Source: Flavobacterium pectinovorum (GTDB lineage: Bacteria > Bacteroidota > Bacteroidia > Flavobacteriales > Flavobacteriaceae). From it: a stretch of DNA of 64,000 nucleotides. Shown piece by piece: positions 1 through 8,970 of this stretch. The stretch covers positions 372,001 through 436,000 of the forward strand of contig NZ_FRBX01000005.1 in NCBI RefSeq assembly GCF_900142715.1, in the 5' to 3' direction. Each line of letters starts with the position of its first letter. Position 1 is the stretch's first letter. A program made the position numbers and the translations under genes. The notes below the pieces were generated by a model, which did not search any database, was not told the DNA's origin, and worked only from the letters and a program-made list of their open reading frames with translations.

Positions 1-17
1 ACCCAAACATTGCGTTT

Positions 18-25
18 TACATTTG
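18..25 (+). promoter_or_regulatory. Promoter -7 element for the oxidoreductase gene
   Basis: TACATTTG fits the Bacteroidota TAnnTTTG -7 consensus and lies 28 bases before the ATG at 53. The -33 box would fall at the window edge and cannot be judged. Confidence 0.5.
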
Positions 26-52
26 TCATGTAATCTTTAAAAAATAGAAAAC

Positions 53-634
53 ATGAAAAATTTAATTGTTTATGCGCATCCAAATCCGGCTAGTTTAAAT
101 CATTTCTTAAAACAAACTATTGTCGAAAACCTTGAAGAATCGGGACAAGAAGTTATTGTTCGCGATTTAAATGAATTGAATTTTAATCCGGTGCTTTCTT
201 TAGATGATATGAACGGACAAAGAATGGGACAAGTTGTTAATGATGTAAAAATCGAACAGGATTTTATAACCTGGGCAGACCGCATTATTTTTGTTTATCC
301 AATCTGGTGGACAGGAATGCCGGCTGTAATGAAAGGTTATATTGACCGTGTTTTTAGTTACGGATTTGCATATAGATACGATCAGGGAATTCAAAAAGGA
401 TTATTGGCTGGCAAGAAAGCAATCATCATCAATTCGCACGGAAAATCAAACGCAGAATATGCCGAAAGTGGCTTGGATAAAGCTTTGGCTTTAACATCTG
501 ATACTGGAATTTTTAATTATTGCGGATTCGAAATTCAGCAGCATTTTTATTTTGATAAAGCAGATCGCGCTTCTTCAGAAAATATTTCAGAATGGGAAAA
601 TCAGATTATATCTTTTTTAAACGAAAATAAATAA
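53..634 (+). CDS. NAD(P)H-dependent quinone oxidoreductase, flavodoxin-like fold
   Basis: A 193-residue soluble protein of the flavodoxin-like NAD(P)H:quinone oxidoreductase family (KefF/MdaB/YwrO-like). Such enzymes bind FMN or FAD and pass two electrons from NAD(P)H to quinones. The N-terminal beta strand and FMN phosphate loop are visible (LIVYAHPNPASLN, residues 4-16), as is the family signature PIWWTGMPAVMKGYIDRVF near residues 83-101. Length matches the family. There is no signal peptide or membrane segment. It converges on rnhB with only 5 bases between stop codons. The true substrate cannot be told; a role as potassium-efflux ancillary protein is not supported because no kefB/kefC lies beside it. 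Confidence 0.85.
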   Translation: MKNLIVYAHPNPASLNHFLKQTIVENLEESGQEVIVRDLNELNFNPVLSLDDMNGQRMGQVVNDVKIEQDFITWADRIIFVYPIWWTGMPAVMKGYIDRVFSYGFAYRYDQGIQKGLLAGKKAIIINSHGKSNAEYAESGLDKALALTSDTGIFNYCGFEIQQHFYFDKADRASSENISEWENQIISFLNENK

Positions 635-639
635 GCTAG

Positions 640-1299
640 TTAGAATTCTAACTCCAATTGATCCGGCAAAAGTCTGAAACTCATTCGGTGGTATTTTGTA
701 GTTCCGTATTTTCTAATAGCGTCCCGATGTTCTCTGGTAGGATATCCTTTATTTTGTTTCCAGTTGTACATCGGGAATTCTTCATGAATTAAATCCATGT
801 ATTCATCACGATAGGTTTTGGCTAAAATAGAAGCGGCTGCAATACTCACGAATTTTGCGTCTCCTTTTATAATACTTTGGTTTGGAATAGATTTTAATAA
901 ATCTATTTCATCTTTCGAAAATTGTTTTCCAAAAGTATTCTTTAAACCTAATTTTGCATTAAGCGATCTGTTTCCATCCACAATAATATATTCCGGACGC
1001 TGGTTTAATTTTAAAATACATTCCTGCATTCCTTTCATTGATGCATTTAGAATATTGATTTCATCGATTTCTTCTGCATGAAGATGTGTTACAGAATAGC
1101 AAACGGCATGTTTCTCGATAATAGGTTTTAAGTGAAACCTTATTTTTTCAGACAATTGTTTACTGTCATTTAAAAATTCATGCTCAAAATCTGCCGGTAA
1201 AATTATGGCAGCAGCAGTTACCGGACCAGCCAGACAACCACGGCCAGCTTCATCAGTACCAGTTTCTAAAATAAATCCGGAGAAATTTTTTGCAAGCAT
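640..1299 (-). CDS. rnhB: Ribonuclease HII
   Basis: RNase HII cleaves the RNA strand of RNA-DNA hybrids and starts removal of single ribonucleotides from DNA. The 219-residue length is normal. The first catalytic acidic pair is in TDEAGRGCLAGPV (about residues 15-27); a later conserved Asp lies in IIVDGNRSL, and the motif GDAKFVSIAAASILAKTYRD follows. The start MLAKNFSGF places the DEAGRG motif at the usual distance from the N terminus. It is transcribed away from the downstream porin gene, with a 170-base divergent promoter region between them. Confidence 0.97.
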   Translation of the reverse strand: MLAKNFSGFILETGTDEAGRGCLAGPVTAAAIILPADFEHEFLNDSKQLSEKIRFHLKPIIEKHAVCYSVTHLHAEEIDEINILNASMKGMQECILKLNQRPEYIIVDGNRSLNAKLGLKNTFGKQFSKDEIDLLKSIPNQSIIKGDAKFVSIAAASILAKTYRDEYMDLIHEEFPMYNWKQNKGYPTREHRDAIRKYGTTKYHRMSFRLLPDQLELEF

Positions 1300-1419
1300 T
1301 TATTTAAATTTTCAAAACACAATATTATAAAATTTTTGCCGAAAATTTTCGTTCTTTAACTTATTGAAAAAGCAGTGGTATAAATTGAAGTGTTTTTTTA
1401 TTTATACGTTTTTATCTTT

Positions 1420-1427
1420 TACCTTTG
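1420..1427 (+). promoter_or_regulatory. Promoter -7 element for the porin gene
   Basis: TACCTTTG matches TAnnTTTG, 42 bases before the ATG at 1470. Upstream is T-rich with no clear TTG at the ideal spacing. Confidence 0.5.
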
Positions 1428-1469
1428 CCTGACAAATTTTGCCAAAATAATTATATATAAAGCTATCAA

Positions 1470-3440
1470 ATGAGAATATTCTTTTTTCTATATCTATTAG
1501 TCGTACCCGCCTTATTGTTTTCTCAAGAAAAAAAAAATGCGTCTAAAAGCAATTTAGATATGAATACAAAATACACCAGTATTACCGATACGCTGAAAAA
1601 AAAACAAGCAAAAATTGCTAAAATCGAACAGTATCAAATTTATACTTTAGAACACGATACTACTTATGCTGATACTTCCTTAACATTAAAAAGTGCTTAT
1701 AAACAAAATTATCTTCGCAAGGACAATTTCGGACTTTTGGAATTTCCCAACATTGGACAACCTTATAATACTTTACAATACAGTTTAACTGATTTCTCGC
1801 CATATCCTGAAATCGGTTTTAAAGCAAAACATTTTAGTTATCTTGAAGTTAGTGACATTAGATATTATTCGGTTGCGACACCTTTTACAGAGTTGTTTTT
1901 TAATACGACTATTAATAAAGGTCAGAACGTAGATTCGTTTATTACGCTGAATACTTCCGAAAATCTAAATTTTTCTATTGCCTACAGAGGTTTACGTTCT
2001 GAGGGAAATTATATTAATCAATTGGTAAGTACCGGAAATTTTCGTTTTACAACAAGTTATTTCACTACAGATAAAAGATATATCCTAAATGCTCATGTTA
2101 CTTTTCAGGATATTTCAAATGAAGAAAATGGCGGTATAACAACACCGGAAGATTTTGAAAGCGGAGATGCTGATTTTAAGAACCGTCAAAGATTACAGGT
2201 TTATTTAACCGATGCAAAATCATTTTTAAAAGGAAAACGATTGTTTTTTGATCATGCTTTTAGAGTAAATCCAACAGCAGGAAATAATAATTTATATGTA
2301 ACGCATCAATTTAATTACGAAAATAAATTTTTCGAATATAATCAGCCAACAGTTTTTTCTACTGTTGATGGTGCAGAGGTAGCAAGATTTGGAGACGCTT
2401 ATGTTGCAAGCGCAATTAATGATCAGACGCGTTTTGAAAAACTGTACAACAAAGCAGGACTTGCTTACGAAAATTCACTTCTGGGGAAATTCAATTTTTT
2501 TATAGATGATTACAGATCTAATTATGAATATAATAGAATTATAATAAATGCTGATGGTTCCAGAATTCCTGATAATTTATTTCTTCAGTTTAATAATGTT
2601 GGTGGACAATATGAATATCAAAAAAATAAGTGGAATGGCCGATTTTTGTATTCAAGATCAATTACAAATGAATCACTTTCTGATTTAGATGCCAAATTAA
2701 GATACAATTTAAACGATAAAATTCAATTTGATTTTAGATATCGAAACATCAATAAACTGCCAAATAATAACTATAATTTATACCAAAGCAGTTTTATACA
2801 ATATAACTGGTCGAATGATTTTAAAAATGAAAAAATTAATTCACTAAGTGCCAGTATTTATACGCCTTGGTTAAATGCCGAAGCTCAATATACTGTATTA
2901 AAAGATCATTTATATTTTGAAGATGTATCTACAGATGCTCAAATAGCTGCGCAAACCCAAATTGTAAACCCGGCTCAATACGGAAATGTAATTAATTATC
3001 TTTCTGTTAAAGCCAACAAAGAATTCAAATTTGGAGCTTTTGGTTTTGATAATACATTTTTATATCAAAAAGTGGATCAATCTGATTTGATTTTAAACGT
3101 GCCTGATTTTGTAACCAGAAATACACTTTATTATTCAAGCTACTTTTTCAAAAAAGCATTGTTTATGCAAACAGGATTAACTTTTAATTATTTTACCAGT
3201 TATTACGGTAATGATTATAATCCTGTTGTTGGAGAATTTTTTGTTCAGACAGATAAAAAAATTGGAGGTTATGCCAACTTTGATTACTACATAAATTTCA
3301 GAATAAGACAAACAAGATTTTACTTTAAGGCAGAACATTTTAACGCTGCTTTTTCTGGATACAATTATTATTCAGCGCCTAATAATCCATATCGTGATTT
3401 CACTATCCGATTTGGTTTAGTTTGGAATTTCTTCCAATAA
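1470..3440 (+). CDS. Putative outer-membrane porin (Bacteroidota Porin_10-like)
   Basis: A 656-residue protein with a clear signal peptide (MRIFFFLYLLVVPALLFSQ, cleavage after about residue 18). The rest is rich in alternating aromatic and polar residues and ends RFGLVWNFFQ, an aromatic C terminus typical of outer-membrane beta barrels. It resembles the Bacteroidota family called putative porin (Pfam Porin_10, from memory). It is probably a barrel of unknown substrate in the outer membrane. It precedes the PLP enzyme by 48 bases; the two may be co-transcribed, but nothing suggests a shared function. Confidence 0.75.
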   Translation: MRIFFFLYLLVVPALLFSQEKKNASKSNLDMNTKYTSITDTLKKKQAKIAKIEQYQIYTLEHDTTYADTSLTLKSAYKQNYLRKDNFGLLEFPNIGQPYNTLQYSLTDFSPYPEIGFKAKHFSYLEVSDIRYYSVATPFTELFFNTTINKGQNVDSFITLNTSENLNFSIAYRGLRSEGNYINQLVSTGNFRFTTSYFTTDKRYILNAHVTFQDISNEENGGITTPEDFESGDADFKNRQRLQVYLTDAKSFLKGKRLFFDHAFRVNPTAGNNNLYVTHQFNYENKFFEYNQPTVFSTVDGAEVARFGDAYVASAINDQTRFEKLYNKAGLAYENSLLGKFNFFIDDYRSNYEYNRIIINADGSRIPDNLFLQFNNVGGQYEYQKNKWNGRFLYSRSITNESLSDLDAKLRYNLNDKIQFDFRYRNINKLPNNNYNLYQSSFIQYNWSNDFKNEKINSLSASIYTPWLNAEAQYTVLKDHLYFEDVSTDAQIAAQTQIVNPAQYGNVINYLSVKANKEFKFGAFGFDNTFLYQKVDQSDLILNVPDFVTRNTLYYSSYFFKKALFMQTGLTFNYFTSYYGNDYNPVVGEFFVQTDKKIGGYANFDYYINFRIRQTRFYFKAEHFNAAFSGYNYYSAPNNPYRDFTIRFGLVWNFFQ

Positions 3441-3488
3441 ATTATACTCTTTACTTTACTTAAACCAAATAATTTAAATTCAAGAAAA

Positions 3489-4850
3489 ATGGACTTTTCA
3501 AATAATATTTTAGAAACAATTGGTAATACACCATTAGTAAAACTCAACAAAATTGTTGCTGAAATTGATGCGTTAGTATTGGCAAAAGTCGAAACTTTTA
3601 ATCCGGGGAATTCTGTAAAAGACAGAATGGCCGTAAAAATGATTGAAGATGCTGAAGCTGATGGTCGTTTAAAACCTGGGGGAACTATTATTGAAGGAAC
3701 TTCTGGAAATACCGGAATGGGATTGGCACTTGTAGCCATTATAAAAGGATATAAATTGATTTGTGTAATATCAGACAAACAATCTAAAGAGAAAATGGAT
3801 ATTTTGCGTGCTGTTGGCGCCAAAGTAGTAGTTTGTCCAACAGATGTTGAACCTACAGATCCTCGTTCTTATTATTCAGTTTCAAAACGATTGGCTGAAG
3901 AAACACCAAATTCATGGTATGTAAATCAATACGATAATATGTCGAATTCATTGGCACATTATGAACAAACCGGACCGGAAATCTGGAAACAAACCGATGG
4001 AAAAATTACTCACTTTGTTGTTGGAGTTGGAACTGGAGGAACAATCTCTGGTGTTGGAAAGTATTTGAAAGAGAAAAATCCAAATATTAAAATTTGGGGA
4101 ATTGATACATATGGTTCGGTTTTTAAAAAATATCATGAGACCGGAATTTTTGATGAAAACGAAATCTATTCTTATATTACTGAAGGAATTGGAGAAGATA
4201 TTTTACCAAAAAATGTTGACTTTTCTTTAATTGACGGATTTACAAAAGTAACAGATAAGGATGCTGCCGTTTATACAAGAAAGATAGCAATGGAAGAAGC
4301 CATCTTTGTTGGAAACTCTGCCGGAGCTTGTATAAAAGGATTGTTACAGCTTAAAGAACATTTTAAGCCTGATGATGTTGTTGTGGTGCTTTTTCACGAT
4401 TCTGGAAGCCGTTATGTTGGTAAAATGTTTAATGATGACTGGATGCGTGAGCGTGGTTTCTTAGAAGAAAACGTGACAAAAGCCGAAGATGTTATCAAGG
4501 ACCATATTGATAAAGAATTAATCGTTGTTCGTACAGAAGAATTGGTTTCACACGCTATCGAACGTATGCGTAAATATAAAATTTCACAAATTCCGGTAGT
4601 AGATATTAACGGATTTGTTGGTTCTGTCGACGAAACAGATTTATTTAGAAGTTATGTTGCCGACAAAAATGTTGCCGAAAAACCGATCAAAGAAGTAATG
4701 GGAAAACCTTTTCCAATTGTAAAATTAGGAACTACGATCGAAGAAGTATCTAAGTTATTTACGAAAGAAAATGATGCTGTTTTGGTTGATTTAGGGAATG
4801 GAAAACATCACATTATTACAAAATATGATATTATCGGGTCTATAAAATAA
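3489..4850 (+). CDS. PLP-dependent cystathionine beta-synthase / cysteine synthase with CBS domains
   Basis: A 453-residue fold-type II PLP enzyme joined to a C-terminal pair of CBS domains. The N-terminal part has the cysteine-synthase signature with the PLP lysine (NPGNSVKDRMA, Lys44), the substrate loop EGTSGNTGMGLA (about residues 69-80) and a glycine-rich phosphate loop GVGTGGTISGVG. Residues from about 340 on form the CBS pair, a nucleotide- or S-adenosylmethionine-sensing module. This order matches eukaryotic-type cystathionine beta-synthase without its N-terminal haem segment, so transsulfuration (serine plus homocysteine to cystathionine) is the first guess; O-acetylserine sulfhydrylase activity is the alternative. 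A hairpin terminator follows. Confidence 0.88.
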   Translation: MDFSNNILETIGNTPLVKLNKIVAEIDALVLAKVETFNPGNSVKDRMAVKMIEDAEADGRLKPGGTIIEGTSGNTGMGLALVAIIKGYKLICVISDKQSKEKMDILRAVGAKVVVCPTDVEPTDPRSYYSVSKRLAEETPNSWYVNQYDNMSNSLAHYEQTGPEIWKQTDGKITHFVVGVGTGGTISGVGKYLKEKNPNIKIWGIDTYGSVFKKYHETGIFDENEIYSYITEGIGEDILPKNVDFSLIDGFTKVTDKDAAVYTRKIAMEEAIFVGNSAGACIKGLLQLKEHFKPDDVVVVLFHDSGSRYVGKMFNDDWMRERGFLEENVTKAEDVIKDHIDKELIVVRTEELVSHAIERMRKYKISQIPVVDINGFVGSVDETDLFRSYVADKNVAEKPIKEVMGKPFPIVKLGTTIEEVSKLFTKENDAVLVDLGNGKHHIITKYDIIGSIK

Positions 4851-4874
4851 GACCGTTTTAATAACTTTATCTGT

Positions 4875-4915
4875 CCATAAATCTAGTTTAATAAATTAGA
4901 TTTATGGATTTTTTA
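4875..4915 (+). terminator. Intrinsic terminator after the CBS-domain enzyme
   Basis: An inverted repeat, CCATAAATCTAGTTT against AATTAGATTTATGG with a short A/T loop, is followed by ATTTTTTAT. The 3' arm contains the ATG at 4904, which argues against that codon as the start of the next gene. Confidence 0.75.
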
Positions 4916-4927
4916 TCTCATTTCATA

Positions 4928-5410
4928 ATGAATTTTACTGCTATAGATTTTGAAACTGCCACAGGTTATCATCCTTGCTCTGTTGGAATTGTTACTGTTG
5001 AAAACGGAATAATTACAGATGAGTTTGTGACTTTGATTAAGCCGCCAAATAATGAATATAATCCGTTTACGATTCGCGTTCATGGCATATATCCGCGTGA
5101 TACAATAAATGCTAAATCATTTCGCCAGGTTTTTCCTGAAATTGAAAAGCGATTGAAAAATAGAGTAGTGGTAGCACATAACGAAAGTTTTGACCGCAAT
5201 GTTTTGATGAAAACAATGGCACTTTGTGGTTTGCAATATGAAGATTTAAATATTGCTGAGAAATGGGAATGTACAGTTAAGATATATAAAGCAAAAGGAC
5301 TTAAACCTACTAAATTAAGTGATTGCTGTCGCGAAATGAATATTCAGTTAAACCATCATGAAGCACTTTCTGATGCTCGGGCCTGTGCCAAATTATATAT
5401 GTTGCGATAA
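4928..5410 (+). CDS. 3'-5' exonuclease, DEDDh (DnaQ-like) family
   Basis: A 160-residue single-domain exonuclease of the DNA polymerase III epsilon/RNase T superfamily. Exo I is IDFETAT (Asp7 and Glu9 bind the metals), Exo II is VVAHNESFDRNVL, and Exo III is HHEALSDARACAKLY, whose His and Asp complete the DEDDh set. An upstream in-frame ATG at 4904 lies inside a terminator stem, so the start at 4928 is preferred; it also gives the usual distance from N terminus to the first catalytic Asp. It may trim DNA or RNA 3' ends; there is no polymerase or GIY-YIG domain, unlike the related protein encoded at 48500. Confidence 0.88.
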   Translation: MNFTAIDFETATGYHPCSVGIVTVENGIITDEFVTLIKPPNNEYNPFTIRVHGIYPRDTINAKSFRQVFPEIEKRLKNRVVVAHNESFDRNVLMKTMALCGLQYEDLNIAEKWECTVKIYKAKGLKPTKLSDCCREMNIQLNHHEALSDARACAKLYMLR

Positions 5411-5484
5411 ACAATATATTTTGTAAGATTAATATTATTTTATTTAATTTTGAGCTTTTATAAATTTAATATAAAAGCCAATAA

Positions 5485-6756
5485 ATGAAAGAAGATTTTC
5501 TTCATTATCTCTGGAAATTCAAGAAGTTTGAAACCTTGAATTTAATAACAACTCAGAAAGAACAAATTATTATAATTAAAACCGGTGATTATTTAGAGCT
5601 TTCGGGCCCCGATTTTTTTAATGCCCAAATTATAATTGGAAAACAAAAATGGGCAGGAAATGTTGAGATCCATTTAAAATCATCTGATTGGTATGTTCAT
5701 GGCCACGAAAAAGATGCTGCTTATGAAAATGTTATTTTGCATGTAGTTTGGGAACATGATACCGAAATTTTTGGAAAAAATAATAGAGAAATTCCTGTTT
5801 TGGTTTTAAAAGATTATGTCTCTTCAGAAACTGTAAATAATTATCAATCATTAATGAGCCCAAAATCGTGGATATCCTGCGAAAAACAAATTGCTCAAAT
5901 AGATGATTTTGTTTTTAAGAATTGGCAGGAGCGATTGTTTTTTGAGCGATTAGAACGCAAATCAAAATTTATTTATGATTTACTCGAAGAAACAAATCAG
6001 GATTGGGAAGCAGTTTTGTTTTGCCTCTTGGCTAAGAATTTTGGACTCAATACAAATGGAAATGCATTTTTGCAAATAGCCAAAAAACTTCCGTTTTCAA
6101 TTATTCGAAAAGAAAGCTTCGAAGTCGAAAATCTAGAGGCTTTACTTTTAGGAACTTCAGGTTTATTAGATGCTGAGAAAGAAGATGTGTATTTTAAGGA
6201 TTTGAAAATTAGATATTTTTATCTTCTGTATAAATATCAATTAGATAAGGCTTATACAGATCCCGTGGAGTTTTTTAAACATCGTCCTGATAATTTTCCC
6301 ACGATCAGGTTTTCACAGTTAGCAAGTTTGTATAACAAACATCAAAATTTATTTTCTAAGATTATTGCTTTAAAATCAGTCAAAAGCATATATGAGTTGT
6401 TAAACGTTTCAGCGAGTTTATATTGGCAAAATCATTATCAGTTTGATAAAGAAAGCCCGAAGAAATCAAAACCGTTGTCAAAGTCATTTATTGATTTACT
6501 AATTATTAATACCATTATTCCTATTCAGTTTGCATATTCGAACATTATGGGAGAATCGTTTTCTGAAGATTTAATAGCATTATTAAATGAAGTTTCTCCG
6601 GAAAAGAACTCTATCATCGAAAAGTTTGAATCTTTTGGCATTTCTTCTAAAAATGCGTTTGACACACAAACATTGATTCAGCTTAAAAATGAATACTGTA
6701 ATCAAAAAGCTTGTTTGAGATGCGCGGTAGGGATGGAGCTATTAAGAAATAATTAG
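5485..6756 (+). CDS. DUF2851 family protein
   Basis: A 423-residue protein with no signal peptide or membrane segment. The opening (MKEDFLHYLWKFKKFETLNL) and the segment GPDFFNAQIIIGKQKWAGNVEIHLKSSDW (about residues 40-68) are characteristic of DUF2851, common in Bacteroidota. The latter segment, with conserved D, E and K residues, recalls a PD-(D/E)XK-like nuclease core, but that is inference. The C terminus has a cysteine pair (CNQKACLRCAVG). No function is established. The 74-base spacer from the exonuclease gene allows co-transcription. Confidence 0.75.
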   Translation: MKEDFLHYLWKFKKFETLNLITTQKEQIIIIKTGDYLELSGPDFFNAQIIIGKQKWAGNVEIHLKSSDWYVHGHEKDAAYENVILHVVWEHDTEIFGKNNREIPVLVLKDYVSSETVNNYQSLMSPKSWISCEKQIAQIDDFVFKNWQERLFFERLERKSKFIYDLLEETNQDWEAVLFCLLAKNFGLNTNGNAFLQIAKKLPFSIIRKESFEVENLEALLLGTSGLLDAEKEDVYFKDLKIRYFYLLYKYQLDKAYTDPVEFFKHRPDNFPTIRFSQLASLYNKHQNLFSKIIALKSVKSIYELLNVSASLYWQNHYQFDKESPKKSKPLSKSFIDLLIINTIIPIQFAYSNIMGESFSEDLIALLNEVSPEKNSIIEKFESFGISSKNAFDTQTLIQLKNEYCNQKACLRCAVGMELLRNN

Positions 6757-6849
6757 AGAATTAGAAAATGTGGCAATGAGATAATTTTGTATTTTTGCAT
6801 ATACTTCTAAGGGAAGTCACACTATTCATTCCGAGCGTAGCCGAGGAAT

Positions 6850-6935
6850 AAATCTAAAATCTAAAATCTAAAATCTAAAATCTAAAATCTAAAATCTAAA
6901 ATCTAAAATCTAAAATCTAAAATCTAAAATCTAAA
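6850..6935. repeat. Twelve-copy AAAATCT heptamer tandem repeat
   Basis: Perfect head-to-tail copies of the 7-base unit AAAATCT run up to one base before the ATG at 6937. The TCT of each copy ends at 6855, 6862 and so on to 6932, giving twelve units. It occupies the place of the 5' leader of the PspC gene. Confidence 0.97.
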
Positions 6936-6936
6936 C

Positions 6937-7164
6937 ATGTCGGCAATTTTAAGACTTAAATTTTTCTTTGAAAAATATGGATTCCATGTTTCATCGCGAT
7001 TAGCAGATAAACTCGGAATGCGTGTTACGAGCGTACGATTATTTTTTATTTACATTTCGTTTGTAACAGCAGGATTAGGTTTTGGTATTTATCTGACTTT
7101 AGCCTTTTGGATTCGTTTAAAAGATTTAATTCGCGCCAAACGAACTTCTGTTTTTGACTTGTAA
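6937..7164 (+). CDS. PspC domain membrane protein
   Basis: A 75-residue protein made almost wholly of a PspC domain: an amphipathic N-terminal stretch (residues 1-30, ending KLGMRVTSVRLFF) and one long hydrophobic segment (about 32-57), then a basic tail. Stand-alone PspC proteins are common in Flavobacteriia; in enterobacteria PspC senses envelope stress with PspA and PspB, neither of which is seen here. The start codon directly abuts a 12-copy heptamer tandem repeat, so translation or transcription could vary with copy number. A strong bidirectional terminator separates it from the convergent permease gene. Confidence 0.8.
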   Translation: MSAILRLKFFFEKYGFHVSSRLADKLGMRVTSVRLFFIYISFVTAGLGFGIYLTLAFWIRLKDLIRAKRTSVFDL

Positions 7165-7184
7165 TTTTAAAAATTGGATATAAA

Positions 7185-7218
7185 AAAAGCCCCTTATTTT
7201 AATAAATAAGGGGCTTTT
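7185..7218. terminator. Bidirectional terminator between pspC and the permease gene
   Basis: A perfect 15-bp stem (AAAAGCCCCTTATTT against its complement) with a 4-base loop lies between convergent genes. A-rich and T-rich flanks serve both strands. Confidence 0.9.
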
Positions 7219-7233
7219 CAATTTTGTGTTTTT

Positions 7234-8703
7234 TTATTCTATTTCTTCTGGTCTGTTTAGTTTTGCTCGTTTTTTACTGTAAGCAAAATAAACAATAATA
7301 CCTATAGCTAACCATCCTAGTGAAAGTAATTGAGCATCTAAACTCAAATTAATCATTAAGTACGTATTGATTGAAATACCACAAATTGCGATTATTGGAA
7401 GAGCTGGAACTTTAAATGTTCTTGTTAATTGAGGTTGTTTTACTCTTAGAATCCAAACAGCAATACAAACCATTGTAAAAGCAAATAAGGTACCAAAACT
7501 TGTCATATCTGCTAATCTGTTAATTGGTGTAAAAGCTGCAACTACAGCAATAATACCACCTAAGATAATTAAATTAGTTTTTGGTGTTCCTGAAATTGGA
7601 TTTACTTTAGAGAATACAGCAGGAATTAAACCATCTTTAGACATACCAAGGAAAATTCTTGATTGTCCCATAATCATTACCATTAATACAGAAATCAATC
7701 CAATAGTTGCAGCAACTGTAATAATAAAACCAGCCCATGGTTGCCCCGCAATATCAAATGCGTAAGCTACTGGTGCTTTTATAGCTTCCGGATATTTTCC
7801 TAGTGGATTAAAGTCTTGATAATTCATCATTCCTGTTAAAACTAAAGAAACAAGAATATATAATGTAGTACAAATTAATAACGAAGCAATAATTGCAAAC
7901 GGTACATCTTTCTTAGGATTAATAGCTTCACCGGCTTGTGTTGAAACGGCATCAAAACCTACATAAGCAAAGAAAATTGCAGCAGCTCCAGAAACAATTC
8001 CCGCTATCCCATATGCATTGTGAGTAGTTTCTTTTTCGATGATTTTAGTAGCCTCAGGAATAAATGGATGCCAGTTAGCAGTATTAATAAAGAAAAGACC
8101 GGCGATGATTACAAATATAACAGCAGAAACTTTAAGAATAACGATCATATTGTTTGCTTTTGCTGCGCTTTTTGTACCTTTAATAAGTAACGAAATAACT
8201 AAAATCACGATTAAAAAAGCAGGTAGATTCATTGAAAAGCCTTCACCAGTATAACTTGCCGGGTCTGTTGTGAGCCAGTCAGGAAGTTTAATGTGAAACA
8301 TTTTAAGTAATTTGTTGAAATATCCAGACCATGAAACAGCTACGGTCATTGATCCCATCGCATACTCAAGGATTAGCCCCCAACCAATAATCCAGGCAAA
8401 AATTTCTCCAATTGTACCATAAGCATACGCATAAGCTGAACCCTCAACTGGTAAAATTGACGCAAACTCAGAATAACAAAGAGCTGCAAAAACGCAGGCA
8501 ACACCTGCAATAATGAAAGAAAGTGCTAAAGCAGGACCAGCATGATAATATGCACCGGTACCAGTTAGAACAAAAATTCCTCCACCAATAATAGCTCCAA
8601 CTCCAATGGCTGTAAGGCTCCATTTTCCCAGAACTCTTTTTAAATCACTTTTTTTCATATCCGCTTCAAAAGCCGATATCGGTTTAACTCTCCAAATTGA
8701 CAT
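7234..8703 (-). CDS. APC-family amino-acid permease (cationic amino-acid transporter type)
   Basis: A 489-residue polytopic inner-membrane transporter with about 12 or more predicted hydrophobic segments. The N-terminal motif GVGAIIGGGIFVLTG (about residues 36-50) is the unwound TM1 substrate-binding region of the APC superfamily. FAYVGFDAVSTQAGEAINPKKDVP, with the conserved TM6 region and the following loop, is typical of the CAT branch. The likely substrate is an amino acid such as a cationic or branched one, but this is not readable from sequence. Start MSIWRVKPIS gives a short cytoplasmic leader; a downstream Met16 (MKKSDLKRVLGKW) is an alternative. It is a different branch from the permease at 43770. 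Confidence 0.85.
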   Translation of the reverse strand: MSIWRVKPISAFEADMKKSDLKRVLGKWSLTAIGVGAIIGGGIFVLTGTGAYYHAGPALALSFIIAGVACVFAALCYSEFASILPVEGSAYAYAYGTIGEIFAWIIGWGLILEYAMGSMTVAVSWSGYFNKLLKMFHIKLPDWLTTDPASYTGEGFSMNLPAFLIVILVISLLIKGTKSAAKANNMIVILKVSAVIFVIIAGLFFINTANWHPFIPEATKIIEKETTHNAYGIAGIVSGAAAIFFAYVGFDAVSTQAGEAINPKKDVPFAIIASLLICTTLYILVSLVLTGMMNYQDFNPLGKYPEAIKAPVAYAFDIAGQPWAGFIITVAATIGLISVLMVMIMGQSRIFLGMSKDGLIPAVFSKVNPISGTPKTNLIILGGIIAVVAAFTPINRLADMTSFGTLFAFTMVCIAVWILRVKQPQLTRTFKVPALPIIAICGISINTYLMINLSLDAQLLSLGWLAIGIIVYFAYSKKRAKLNRPEEIE

Positions 8704-8935
8704 ATTATAATAGTGGTTTATTGTTATTAAGCTCCAAATGTATCGTTTTTTATAAAAAATAAAAACAATTATATAAGTTTAAGTTATAAAATGTTTAAAA
8801 TTAATACAGGATCATCCGAAATTCAGTTCGAACAACTCTATTTTGTCAACTTACTTTGATAAAAAATACATTATGCATTTTTTTATAAATTATAAAAATT
8901 TAGTATTTTTCTTATAATTTAGCTCTTTTTTGACT

Positions 8936-8943
8936 TAATTTTG
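8936..8943 (+). promoter_or_regulatory. Promoter -7 element for the helix-hairpin-helix gene
   Basis: TAATTTTG matches TAnnTTTG. Transcription would begin near 8949, after the TTG at 8941, which supports translation from the ATG at 8971. Confidence 0.55.
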
Positions 8944-8970
8944 ACTTTTAAAAAATTGAAAAGTTATCAA

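Noticed and set aside
4904..4927. Upstream start for the DEDDh exonuclease
   Set aside because: This ATG lies in the 3' arm of the preceding gene's terminator hairpin.
6850..6935. CRISPR array
   Set aside because: The repeats are contiguous 7-base units without spacers, and no cas gene is present in the window.
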